Origin: Paragorgia papillata
Taxonomy: Eukaryota; Cnidaria; Anthozoa; Scleralcyonacea; Coralliidae
DNA length: 64,000 bases
Direction: 5' to 3'
Assembly: GCA_035771165.1 (NCBI GenBank)
Contig: JAWNZC010000177.1
Coordinates: 880,001-944,000, forward strand
A program made the position numbers and the translations under genes. Numbering within the stretch: position 1 is the first letter of the stretch; every line of letters starts with the position of its first letter. A model generated the notes under the pieces. The model saw nothing but the letters and a program-made list of their open reading frames with translations, searched no databases and was not told where the DNA came from. Positions 54,253 to 63,845 of this stretch are shown in pieces.

Positions 54253-57200
54253 CTGAAAATATAGAGCATGACTTTCTTTTGGAGACGGCTAAGGTTGTGG
54301 ACTTCAAATATGAAGGGTCATAAAGGACTTTGGATATTTTGATAATACAATAGGTTTAGTCTTTGATACAAGGGACTTTAAGATGCTAGGACGACGGCGG
54401 TTAAAACGTAAAGATGTCACGGTTAATTGCCCTGACCATTATATTTGAAGCTAGTTTAATGACTTTCAAAACGCCCCAGTATTGCTAAAATGATTGTAGT
54501 GTCTGTATTGAAGTCAATCTTAAGCAACAGTTCTCATCTTTTGGCCGTTGAACTCGTCCTCAAGACGTGAAAATGCTCAAAGTGGCGTTGTATAAAGAAC
54601 GAGGACGGTGTTGAGATTACTCATGGGACTAAAAATTATTCATTCTCCTTGTTTTGCAAAAAGAATGATTTTGTTTAGAGGACGTCGTCGTTGAGGTTGA
54701 CGTCGTAGATCTTAAGCCTGGTTTCCATATAGCCGTAAGAGCCGGCGGCATGGCTGTGGCAAGGGGCGATGGTTCAATCATAGACAGTGTTGAATTAGCC
54801 AGCAATAAAAAGCTCTATGCGATTGGACCATTGCCCCTTGCCGCAGACATGCCGCCGACTCTTACGGCTATATGGAAACCAGGCTTTAAAGTCCCTACAG
54901 GGACAGTTCAGTCATGCATAAGTCAACAGTGTCATTCGTATCTAAACTGTTCTCACTAGAGATCTAGTAAGGGCTATCCTTGTTATTATTATTTATATTC
55001 TTACCTTAACTTGTCTCGCCGATATAACATGACTGCTCTTGTTATGATGGCTATTATTATGAGGCCCACGATAACGCCTAACACAATAACAATGACATCG
55101 TAATGCCAGCTACGGAAACCAGCACTCCTGTTCGCGTTTTCCGCCTCTATAAGGAAGATGACCATGATGATGAGGAGCAGGAAGATGAGGAGAATGAGCA
55201 GGAGGAGGAAGATGAGGAAAAGGTAGAGCAGGAAGATGAGGAGAATGAGCAGGAGGAGGAAGATGAGGAGAATGAGCAGGAGGAGGAGAATGAGCAGGAG
55301 GAGGAAGATGAGGAAAAGGTAGAGGAGGAAGATGAGAATGATGGTGATAATGATGAGGTGGAGGAGGAGGAGGAGGAGGTGGAGAATGAGGAGGAGGAGG
55401 TGGAGGAGGTGGAGAATGAGGAGGAGGAAGAGGAGGTGGAGAATGAGGAGGAGGAGGTGGAGGAGGTGGAGAATGAGGAGGAGGAGGTGGAGGAGGTGGA
55501 GAATGAGGAGGAGGAAGAGGAGGTGGAGAATGAGGAGGAGGAGGAGGTGGAGAATGAGGAGGAGGAGGTGGAGGAGGTGGAGAATGAGGAGGAGGAAGAG
55601 GAGGTGGAGAATGAGGAGGAGGAGGTGGAGGAGGTGGAGGTAGAGGAGGAAATGGAGGAGGTGGAAGAGGTGGAATAGGAGAATGATGATGATGGTGTGA
55701 TGATGACGATGATGGTGGTGACGATGTTTTTACACGATGTTTTTAGCTAATTAATAAATGGCTTACTTCTGGTGACGAAGGCGGAAGTTATTATACTCTC
55801 TATATATACATTCGTGACATTTTCTGGCGTTGTCCCATTCTTGAAGTAAGCAACAAGTTGAAGTCTGGAAAGGCAAAGTTTGTTTACAATCGAAACTGTG
55901 GCTTCCTTCCTTCCTTCCTTTCTTCCTTCCTTCCTTCCTTCCTTCCCTCCTCCTTCCCTCCTTCCCTCCCTCCCTCCCTCCCTCCCTCCCTCCCTCCCTC
56001 CCTCCCTCCCTCCCCTCCCTCCCTCCCTCCCTCCCTCCCTCCCTCCCTCCCTCCCTCCCTCCCTCCTCCCTCCCTCCCTCCCTCCCTCCCCTCCCTCCCT
56101 CCCTTCCTCCTCCCTCCCCCTCCCTCCCCCTCCCCTCCCCTCCCCCTCCCTCCCCTCCCTCCCCTCCCTCCCCCTCTCCCTCCCCCTCCCCCCCCTCCCT
56201 TCCTCCCTCCCTCCCTTCCTTCCCTGACATACCTGTACATCTTCTCTGCTTGTAGTTGTCCGTTGCAAAACTTTTTCTTATTCTTAGTACATTTTTTTCC
56301 ATCAGCGCCGACCGTAAAGTCAAATGTTTTGGTTTTCCTTATGTAATTTGTGCACTGAACCTTTCCAGTTAAATATCTTTGAGCAAAGACACCATTACCT
56401 TTCGTATTGCGAATGTAAAACCACGACTGCAATGGTCGTTTGGTAATTTCCTCGTCTGTAAAAGAGTAAAAAAATAGAAGTTTAATTTCTTTCGCTATCT
56501 TGTCTTGCTATATTATATTTCTTTGATACTCACAATCGGTTAACTTATCTTCTTCCTGTGCTACCACACCAATATAACTGATGTCCTCTAACGTGACGTT
56601 AATCATTGTAAAACGAAGCTTCATTTTTGTCGGAGTCTTTGTTAACAATGTTACTTGGATTGGGAAAGTTGAGCCAATGAGTACATACACTTGTACAGCT
56701 TTCGATGAACTCATTGGCGGTGTTCCGTCGTCCTGGGCCGAGACGAAACACTTGAGGAGAAGCAATGATTGTGTCGGTAAAACACTTTTTGTTGTAATTA
56801 GTCCAGTGCTTGAAATTTTAAAGAAAAAGAGAAGAGAATACTTAGTTTCGTAGTTTTTGTTTCAACAACCAACACAGTCCAACAAAAACAGTAAATATAC
56901 GTATTTAGCAACAGCAACAACAACGGTAGCAACAACAACAAAGACAGGCAACAGCAGTAGTGACAACCACAACAACAATTAACAACAGCAGCAGCAACAA
57001 CAACAACAACAATTAGCAGCGGCCACAACAACGTCAACGACATTCATGACGACAACAGCAGCAGCAACAACAACGACCACGACGGTGATAACGACAACAA
57101 CAACAGCAGCAACAACAACAACGTCAACGGCATTCATGACGACAACAGCAGCAACAACAACGTCAACGACATTCATGACGACAACAACAGCAGCAGCAGC

Positions 57201-60200
57201 AACAACAATTAGCAGCGGCCACAACAACAACAACGTCAACGACATTCATGACGACAACAGCAGCAGCAACAACAACAACAACAACGACCACGACGGTGAT
57301 AACGACAACAACAACAGCAGCAACAACAACAACGTCAACGGCATTCATGACGACAACAACAGCAGCAGCAACAACAACAATTAGCAGCGCCCACAACAAC
57401 AACAACAACGTCAACGACATTCATGACGACAACAGCAGCAGCAACAACAACAACAACAACAACAACAACAACGACCACGACGGTGATAACGACAACAACA
57501 ACAGCAGCAACAACAACAACGTCAACGGCATTCATGACGACAACAGCAGCAACAACAACGTCAACGACATTCATGACGACGACAACAACAGCAGCAGCAG
57601 CAACAACAGTGGCAGCAACAACAGCAGCAGCAGCAACAACAACCGCAGCAGCAGCAACAACATCAGCAACGACGTCTACGATGACAACAGCAACACCAGC
57701 ACCAACGACGACAACTGTATACAACAGCTAAAAAATGCCATGCATGTGTTTTTTTGATCTACCTGCTGTTGATAGAAAAATACTTCTTGTCACGTCCTCC
57801 TTTTATCTTGTACACTATCCTTCCGTTTGCTCCTCGATCACTGTCCGTTGCGTTGATTTGAAGAACATCTGACCCCACTTCGTGTGACGTAAGTATTGCT
57901 GAATAGTAATCACGAGTAAACACTGGTCGGTTATCATTCTCATCGTCTAATATTATTGTTACGTTGATCACACTAGTGAGGGACACTCTACCTAAGTCTT
58001 TGACATAAAGAAAAGATAAAGGTTATAAAGGTCTTTAATTAGAATACATTAAACGTGTATCTTTACAATCAAATTACTCCTATAAGGATTTTTCAATGTG
58101 GCCGTGTCGAGGCATATCAAAGGTGCTTTAAGCAGCCGCCATACGACACAGTTCAGACCACGGATCCTAGCTAAGCCCGGCGAAAAACCCTCGGAGCACA
58201 GGAGAGACCAACTAAACTCTGCTCACATGAGTCCCAAGCTCGAGAACGGGGTTGTTCCCAGACGGTCACCCATCCCAGTATTAACCCCGTCTAACCGGGC
58301 TTAACTATTGGTGAGAGGAAGCGCCCTAACTAACAGCACACGCCATCCGTGCTAATGGGTGATTAGGGTGAATATTGTTACGTTAACGAAGTAGTAAGGG
58401 TCACTCTACCTAAGTCTTTTACACAAAAAATAACACTAGGTTAGAAAACTAGAGTGCTGCGTAGGCGGTGTTTTACATAGATCAAAGTGAAAAGGTGGTA
58501 AACTGCTGAGATTAGTTTTAATAACGAAATAGGGTATTCACGCGTGTTTGAACCAAATAAGCTTCATGGGCGCCGCCATCTTGGATTTGATGACGTAAAA
58601 TGGTTGCAGTTATTAATCCAAGACAATGGTTTCATTGTTTCAGGACAATAAGTTCAGCCATTTTACGTCATCGAATTCAAAATGGCGACGCCCATGAGGC
58701 CTATCTGTTCAAATGGGGATCTCCTTACCTGTACTTGCCACAGTCGTCAGCACATATGACGTTTTCTTCTCTCGATCCAGTCTCTGGGTGTTTCGAATCC
58801 ACCCGGTATTCGATTCGATTCGAAATGGCATCTTATGCTCCGAGTTTGGTATCCAATAACTGATCCTCGACCTTGCTTGATAAACATTCGCCTTTATTTG
58901 AATTATCTTCTTGCCAATCGGGATGCTCTCGGAAACCATCGCTTTATACGAGGTTTTAGAGAATAGCGGTGCCCTAGGCGTGTATCCGCGTACGTGGATG
59001 GTAACTAGTGCTGTATGCGCTGACCGCAGTTCCGGTTGACCGCTGTCCCAAGCAGCGATGGTGATATTGAACGTTGCTAGCTTGGTTCGTGTTAAGGATT
59101 TCCGGAGAAACATCATACCGTCAGAATCGAAAGAGAACGTGTTGTTAAAATTCCCAGAAATGACGACAAATTTGATGAGACCGTTATCGCCCTGGTCAGC
59201 GTCCGTAGCGTTTATTTTCAGAACAGGAGAGTTGACTTTCGACGACCTCCACACATCTTGAGAGTAAAATAAGCGAGAAAATCGAGGGGCGTTGTCGTTG
59301 ACATCCAACACTTGAACCTGAAGAATGGCTTTGGCTAAAAGAGACGAAGATAAGAACGTTTTAAGTGCGGTTCTATGGCAAATATGTTTGAGGTGAAAGA
59401 AACACTTTGGGATAGCTTACGACCCTTTGGGATAGCTTACGACACTTTGGGGTAGCTTATGATACTTAGGGATAACTTACGACACTTTGGGATAGCTTAT
59501 GATACTTAGGGATAGCTTGCGACACTTTGGGATAGCTTATGATACTTAGGGACAGCTTGCGACACTTTGGGATAGCTTATGACACTTAGGGATAGCTTAC
59601 GACACTTTGGGACAGCGTGCGACATTTTGGGATAGCTAGGAACCCAATTAAAACGAGGCTTCATTGCGTGGCTGTGATCTGCATTCTGTATTACCTGTAA
59701 GAACAGTTCTTGATGTTGAATCTGCATTTTCTTTATCAGCTCTAAGCTCCAATCTAAGCAATAGTAAAGTAAGCTTTAAATAAAAGATTTAAAGTACGCA
59801 TGGTGTGGTGGTGGTGGTAGTCTTGGTGGTGGTAGTCTTGGTGGTGGTATACAGTCTTGGTGGTGGTGGTGGTGGTGGTGGTGGTGTTGGTAGTGTGTTG
59901 GTAATGGTGTTGGTGGTGGCGTTGTGGTCTGGCAGTGGTGGTGGTGATCTGGTGGTGGTGGTGGTGTGGTCGTGGTAGTCGTGGTGTTGGTAGTTGTGGT
60001 GCTGGTGGTGGTGCAGTGGTATGGTGGTAGTGGTGATCTGGTGGTGGTAGTGCTGGTGGTAGTGGTGGTGATAGTTGTGTCGGTGGTGGTAGTGATTCCG
60101 ATCAGTTGACATACCAATAATGTGGTGCAATAACTAATACACTCTGTATGATCCAACATGGTTTCAACTTACTCATAAACTTTGCGCTTCTCATAATCCA

Positions 60201-62442
60201 GAGTTTTCCGTAGATTAATCACTCCCGTTGTCTCCTCCATTTCAAACTGATCCAAACTCATCACATCATCTAAGTAATAATTGATCCCATTGCTTGATCT
60301 TCGCCGCTGACCAGCCATTAACTCTGTACCACCGACCCATACAGATGCACTGACGGTGAACACGTTCTCGGAGAGTCTGAGATCCTCTAGGACAGTGGTG
60401 TGATAAATATCTTGCTTGAAGCGCAACCATTGGATCAAAATGACGACATTTGCCGACTTGAGAGCGTGCAGTTCCGGGTAGCCATTATCATGAACATCAA
60501 TCGTAAGATTATAAATCTCTTGGCGAGGAGCAAGTCTGCTCGCTGTTCGAATCTCACCATTTCCTGTAATTCGAAACATTCCATATTCGTCGCCGTTTCT
60601 AATCAAATACGTCAATTCACCCAGTTTTCCGAAGTCGGGATCACTCGCGTCTACTCGGACAACTTCGGTATTGGCCGGAACTTGCCCGTTTAGCCGAATT
60701 TCATATGAGTATTTGTAGAAAGTCGGACGATTGACGTTGTTCGGATAGACCTCGACTCGTAGTCGGCTTTCGGTCGTGTGGATACCGTCAGTTACCGTGA
60801 TGTCGTAATCATATGACTTCACCGCATCAACTCGGAGTGTTTTACTTAGTTTAACCTCGCCGGAGCCTGGGTTCAAGGTTATTAGATCCGACCCTGGCGT
60901 AATGGTGTACTCTAGTTTAGCATTCTCTCCCGTATCGTTGTCCTTGGCAACCAGGCGACCAAGGCTTGCTCCTACAGTCATATTACTGAACACATTGAAC
61001 ACAAATAATGATGTGACGAACCGTGGACGATTATCATTGATATCCGTGATATTAATAGTAATGTTTAGTGATGAACTAACGTTTTCAATTCTGTTTGTCG
61101 CCTTTATCGTGAGATGATAAGAGGGAATCTTTTCTCTGTCCAGTGCTTTCCGAGTATGAATCGATACACGACGGTTTGAAAGCTTGGGGTAGAGACGAAA
61201 CGTTCTGTCAGTATTACCTAAAACATGCAAGAAAATGGCTTTGGTTTGATCAATGAATTGAAAGATATTGGCCTGGGTGTTGCAGTGTTGGTAGCCTGGT
61301 ACCCTGGCCCAATCAAAGAATATGGGCCAGGTAACTACTAAAGACTTCTGCTTTCCTATTGGTTAACATTTCGCGCGTTTTTAGTGGCTATGAGTAAAAC
61401 TGCAATCGTCATATGTGGATTCAGCCCTGATGACGCGAGAATGTAATTAGTGGTTACCTGGCCCATATTTCTTTTGAAATTGGCTGGCCAGGGTACCATG
61501 CAGGCTACCGTGTTGGTAGCTTGGTAGTTACTGTTCTCCTTAGATGTCCAGTAACTCATTAAGGGCCATCCCTCATTGGTCTAGTGTTACTACAGGAGGA
61601 AACCAAAGTAAACTAAACCAACTTTATTTATACTGGATAACTCTATCAGCCATATCTAAACTGTTCTCTCTAGAGGTCCAGTAAGGGCCATTCCTCATTG
61701 GTCTAGTGTTACTACAGGAGGAAACCAAAGTAAACTAAACCAACTTTATTTATACTGGATAACTGTATCATTCATATCTAAACTGTTCTCTCTAGAGGTC
61801 CAGTAAGGACCATCCCTCATTGGTCCAGTGTTACTACAGGAGGAAACCAGAGTAAACTAAACTAACTTTATTTATACTGGATAACGCTATCATTCATATC
61901 TAAACTGTTCTCTCTAGAGGTCCAGTAAGAACCTCATTGATTCAGTGTTACTACAGGAGGAAACCAGAGTAAACTGAACTAACTTTATTTATACTGGATA
62001 ACGCTATCATTCATATCTAAACTGTTCTCTCTAGTGGTCCAGTAAGGACCAGTGTTACTACAGGAGGAAACCATACCCAGAAAAAACCTGTGGTGTTTGG
62101 TAGAGTAAAACTGAAAACAGTCTTTTCACATGTAATCGAGGTGGAATTTTAGTCATATCTGGAAAAGACCTTTTGCATTTAGTTATAGTCCTTTGGTGAA
62201 GAAAAAGTACTTGGCATTTATGACTCGACTCCCTTGAACGGCAAAACTCATATTCATTTAAAAACAACAAAAAAACAACCAAACACATCAACACACACCT
62301 GCTTGTATTTCAAACATCATAGTTTCCTTGTCTCTTATCCTGCTTTCTGCTGATGGGTTTAAACGGAGCACTTCCTTTCCTGAGATCGTGTCTTCATCAA
62401 TATCGATTACCTTAGGAGCGTTCTGGAATACTGGATAAGCAG
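54136..62442 (-). CDS. Cadherin-family membrane receptor, 3' part (10 firm exons, about 981 codons)
   Basis: Exons 62442-62299, 61217-60173, 59753-59695, 59334-58729, 57997-57763, 56808-56534, 56455-56233, 55864-55767, 55146-55005 and 54252-54136 join in frame at all nine junctions. The product has seven extracellular cadherin repeats recognisable by DINDNRPRF, DVNDNAPRF and DDENDNRPVF linkers, LDRE and DxD-type calcium motifs and INATDADQGDNG. It then has a membrane-proximal FN3-like domain (FCNGQLQAEKMYRLQLVAY), a TM helix and a short tail. Two linkers (NNVNRPTF, YTPRAPLF) have lost the canonical DxNDNAP, so calcium binding there may be weakened. Cadherins mediate calcium-dependent adhesion or recognition at the cell surface. 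No catenin-binding motif is seen, so it is not a classical cadherin. The 5' exons are beyond the window. Confidence 0.92.
54714..54886. mobile_element. 173-bp MITE with AAGCCTGGTTTCCATATAGC ends
   Basis: The left arm aagcctggtttccatatagc, then cgtaagagccggcggcatg, is inverted at the right (catgccgccgactcttacgg, ctatatggaaaccaggctt). It lies in a cadherin intron. The 69-codon frame inside is not a gene. Confidence 0.9.
55005..55146 (-). CDS. Cadherin exon: transmembrane helix
   Basis: It encodes AENANRSAGFRSWHYD, a helix of about 25 residues (VIVIVLGVIVGLIIIAII), then the stop-transfer YRRDKL. Acceptor ttccttatag, donor gtaaga. Confidence 0.92.
55160..55725. repeat. GAGGAG-rich array in a cadherin intron
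   Basis: GAG, GAT and GTG triplets with repeated modules of about 60 bp (gaggaggtggagaatgagg). The 191-codon Glu-rich frame on the plus strand is an artefact. It runs antisense to the cadherin gene. Confidence 0.93.
55767..55864 (-). CDS. Cadherin exon: end of juxtamembrane domain
   Basis: It encodes LQLVAYFKNGTTPENVTNVY, then IESIITSAFVTR, with two N-glycosylation sequons. Acceptor cctttccag, donor gtaagc. Confidence 0.87.
55900..56228. repeat. (CCTT)n/(CCCT)n array in a cadherin intron
   Basis: Same type as 786-1345, but in a gene of opposite orientation, so the transcript carries the purine strand here. Confidence 0.97.
56233..56455 (-). CDS. Cadherin exon: juxtamembrane FN3-like domain
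   Basis: It encodes PLQSWFYIRNTKGNG, FDFTVGADGKKCTKNKKKF and CNGQLQAEKMYR. FxVG...CNGxLxxxxxYR is the diagnostic core of this domain. The polypyrimidine array on the plus strand starts about 10 bp beyond its donor. Confidence 0.88.
56534..56808 (-). CDS. Cadherin exon: repeat 7 end and start of juxtamembrane domain
   Basis: It encodes TGLITTKSVLPTQS, VSAQDDGTPPMSSSKAVQV, then LRFTMINVTLEDISYIGVVA. The second half fits the opening strands of the membrane-proximal FN3-like fold seen in receptor tyrosine phosphatases. Confidence 0.92.
56905..57720. repeat. AAC/GCA/ACG trinucleotide array with higher-order modules
   Basis: CAACAACAGCAGCAACAAC-type units. Larger modules of about 90-180 bp (gtcaacgacattcatgacga; cgaccacgacggtgataac) repeat three times. 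It fills the cadherin intron between 56809 and 57762. Confidence 0.96.
57763..57997 (-). CDS. Cadherin exon: repeat 6 end and repeat 7 start
   Basis: It encodes LGRVSLTSVINVTIILDDEN, NRPVFTRDYYSAIL, INATDSDRGANGRIVYKI and KKYFSINS. Donor gtagat, acceptor atgtcaaag, which has a weak pyrimidine tract. Confidence 0.93.
58083..58360 (-). mobile_element. 5S rRNA-derived SINE in a cadherin intron
   Basis: On the minus strand, about 58317-58249 reads as the 3' part of 5S rRNA (GTTAAGCCCGGTTAGAC, then TGGGATGGGTGACCG). The body gtgtcgaggcatatcaaagg is shared with 2490-2860. It lies in sense orientation to the cadherin. Confidence 0.87.
58372..58450 (-). pseudogene. Partial, broken duplicate of the start of cadherin exon 57763-57997
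   Basis: tcactctacctaagtctttt and attgttacgttaacga match 57952-58005 (ttattgttacgttgatc, cactctacctaagtctttg). It includes the acceptor and about 45 coding bases. In the cadherin frame the copy reads LGRVTLTTSLT then TAA. It lies upstream of the real exon in transcription order, with the SINE between them. Confidence 0.8.
58488..58540. repeat. Short GTGAAAAGGTGGTAAACTGC element
   Basis: caaagtgaaaaggtggtaaa and tgagattagttttaataacg recur at about 19636 and 29425 (direct) and 15775-15835 (inverted). Confidence 0.7.
58546..58717. mobile_element. MITE next to a cadherin splice donor
   Basis: Ends gtttgaaccaaataagcttc and ctatctgttcaaat, with inner gatgacgtaaaatggttg / cagccattttacgtcatc and gggcgccgccatcttgga / aaaatggcgacgccc, are inverted. 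The right edge lies about 12 bp from the donor at 58728. Confidence 0.82.
58729..59334 (-). CDS. Cadherin exon: end of repeat 4, repeats 5 and 6
   Basis: It encodes AILQVQVLDVNDNAPRF, KINATDADQGDNGLIKFVV, AAWDSGQPELRSAHTALVTI, the degenerate linker GYTPRAPLF and RLDREKKTSYVLTTVAST. Its donor (gtaagg) is only about 12 bp from the edge of a MITE. Confidence 0.95.
59400..59645. repeat. 20-bp GGGATAGCTTAYGACACTTT minisatellite
   Basis: About twelve units alternating gacactttgg and gatacttagg forms, in a cadherin intron. Confidence 0.93.
59695..59753 (-). CDS. Cadherin micro-exon (59 nt)
   Basis: It encodes LELRADKENADSTSRTVLT, converting phase 2 to phase 1 between the flanking exons. With its neighbours it gives the standard repeat ending Y-x-L-x-x-x-A-D...AxIxVxVLDVNDNAP. 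Without it the flanking exons are out of frame. Confidence 0.9.
59805..60095. repeat. GGT-rich trinucleotide array
   Basis: GTGGTGGTGGTAG units with TCTTG interruptions, in the cadherin intron between 59754 and 60172. Confidence 0.94.
60173..61217 (-). CDS. Cadherin exon: repeats 1 (end), 2, 3 and 4 (most)
   Basis: This 1,045-nt exon encodes NTDRTFRLYPKLSNRRVSIH, KALDREKIPSYHLTIKATN, DINDNRPRF, VAKDNDTGENAKLEYTI, VDASDPDFGKLGELTYLI and ETTGVINLRKTLDYEKRKVY. Multiple N-glycosylation sequons are present. Acceptor ttttag, donor gtaagt. Confidence 0.95.
61292..61507. mobile_element. MITE, about 216 bp, with TAGCCTGGTACCCTGGCC ends
   Basis: tagcctggtaccctggccca, and catgggccaggtaactac further in, are inverted at the right (gtggttacctggcccat, ggccagggtaccatgcaggc). 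Confidence 0.85.
61535..62085. repeat. 122-bp satellite, about four to five copies
   Basis: aggtccagtaag at 61674 and 61796 are exactly 122 bp apart. Sequence and orientation match 24340-25195. It lies in a cadherin intron. Confidence 0.93.
62299..62442 (-). CDS. Cadherin exon: first visible repeat, N-terminal half
   Basis: Acceptor ttcttcctag, donor gtgtgt. It encodes YPVFQNAPKVIDIDEDT, then GKEVLRLNP and ETMMFEIQAG. It starts with two bases, so the preceding exon must end in phase 1. Confidence 0.85.
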
Positions 62443-62587
62443 CTAGGAAGAAAAGGTTTTGAGACAGACGTTTGGTATATAGACGTTATCAATCTCAATT
62501 ATTATCTTTCTGAGCTTCAGATACTAGGATTGAAGTGGCCAGCTTCTAAGATAATGAGGATGGAGAGCTAAGGTTGCAAGGTCATAG

Positions 62588-62764
62588 ACCACTTTCATAA
62601 TGGCCGCCGCTTTAAATATTCTTTTATGTGCATCTAAATTAGCCTTTCTAGTCTCGTTAGGGAGCAAAGATTCTTCTGAATTGCAGACACGCAAACGAGG
62701 CCAGAAAGGCTTATTGAGATGCACACAAAAGAATATTTAAATTGGTCGTCATTATGAAAGAGGT
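62588..62764. mobile_element. MITE copy of the 8338-8513 family
   Basis: accactttcataatggcc and tcattatgaaagaggt ends; interior gcaaagattcttctgaattg as in the other copy. Confidence 0.82.
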
Positions 62765-62808
62765 CTATAGTGAAATGTGCTTCCCAAGTGGTAGCGTTTA
62801 CGTATGAA

Positions 62809-63153
62809 TTACAGTAAAAACCCGCGTATAAGAACCTAGATTTTAAGAACCTGTTAGGCTAAGATTTTCCATTTACACCCCTTTACATAAGAACCTGTTT
62901 TAGGCTAAAATTTCAAAGCAGGTTCTTAAGGATTTGTATTTTCTTAGATTGCAGTCCTTTGGAGAAAATTTATGCATAATTTACGTAAATAATAGACCAC
63001 ACCTACCAGCAACGAGTAGCTTTTTTCTTAAGAAAATAAGAACCCGTTTAAGAACCTAAATAGCCTAATTTCACAGTAAACACCATTTATATAAGAACCT
63101 TTTTAGGCTAACTTGAAAAAATCTAGGTTCTTATACGCGGATTTTTACTGTAA
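62809..63153. mobile_element. Mariner-like MITE inserted in a SINE
   Basis: TA-flanked ends CAGTAAAAACCCGCGTATAA and CGCGGATTTTTACTG, with ggttcttatacgcgg inversion. The surrounding sequence (gtggtagcgtttacgtatgaa ... ttgtagtttaa) is one SINE unit split in two. Confidence 0.85.
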
Positions 63154-63159
63154 TTGTAG

Positions 63160-63845
63160 TTTAAAAATATTTCTGAGTCCCAGATAGGGATCGAACCTGC
63201 AATCTCCTGATGACCAGTTAGACGCTCTAACCAATGAGCCACTGAAGCTCAGATCGATGGAAAGCTAAGGTTGCAAATTCATAGTCAAATGTGCTCCTAA
63301 GAGGTAGCGTTTGCATATGGGTTGTAGTTAAAGTGATGTGATAAGTTGTACGTATACATGTAGTGCATGTGGTACGTTTGTGATCTTGGTGTAATCTAAC
63401 AGAAGTTTGGTGGACATTCATCAAGCTCAAATACTCAGAAAATGTTTTTGAGCCCCAGACAGGGACCGAACCTGTAACTTTCTAATGACCAGTTAGACGC
63501 TCTAATCATTGGAAAGCTAAGGTTGCAAATTCATAGTCAAATGTGCGCCTAAGTTTGTAGCGTTTGCATATGGGTTGTAGTTAAAGCGATGTGATAAGTT
63601 GTACTTATTCATGTAGTACATGTGGTGCGTTTGTGATCTTGGTGTAATGTAACAGAAGTTTGGTGGACATTCGTCAAGCTCAAATACTCAGAAAATGTTT
63701 TTGAGCCCCAGGCAAGGTTCGAACCTAGTGTAACCTAATGACCAGTTGGATGCTCTAACCACTGGAGAGCTAAGGTTGCAAATTCATAGTCATATGTGCT
63801 GCATAAGAGGCAGCGTTTGCGTATGAGATGTAGTTAAGTAATGTT
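63160..63845 (-). mobile_element. Three tandem tRNA-derived SINE units
   Basis: On the minus strand each unit has an A-box-like TGGCTCATTGGTTAGAGCG (best at about 63220-63240) and B-box GGTTCGATCCC or GGTTCGAACC. A shared body follows (gctaaggttgcaaattcata, gtagcgtttgcatatgg, tgtgataagttgta). Unit spacing is about 240 bp. The first unit has the most intact tRNA-like head. Confidence 0.85.

Noticed and set aside
55103..55678. 191-codon Glu-rich protein on the plus strand
   Set aside because: GAG microsatellite antisense to the cadherin transcript, overlapping the transmembrane exon on the other strand.
58249..58317. Functional 5S rRNA gene
   Set aside because: Only about half of 5S is matched, with mismatches, and it is fused to a repeated non-5S body shared with other SINE copies.
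59400..59645. CRISPR-like array
   Set aside because: Units are directly adjacent with no unique spacers, and the genome is eukaryotic.
63170..63260. Functional tRNA gene on the minus strand
   Set aside because: A- and B-boxes are recognisable, but the unit is repeated in tandem with a common SINE body and the acceptor stem is not convincing.
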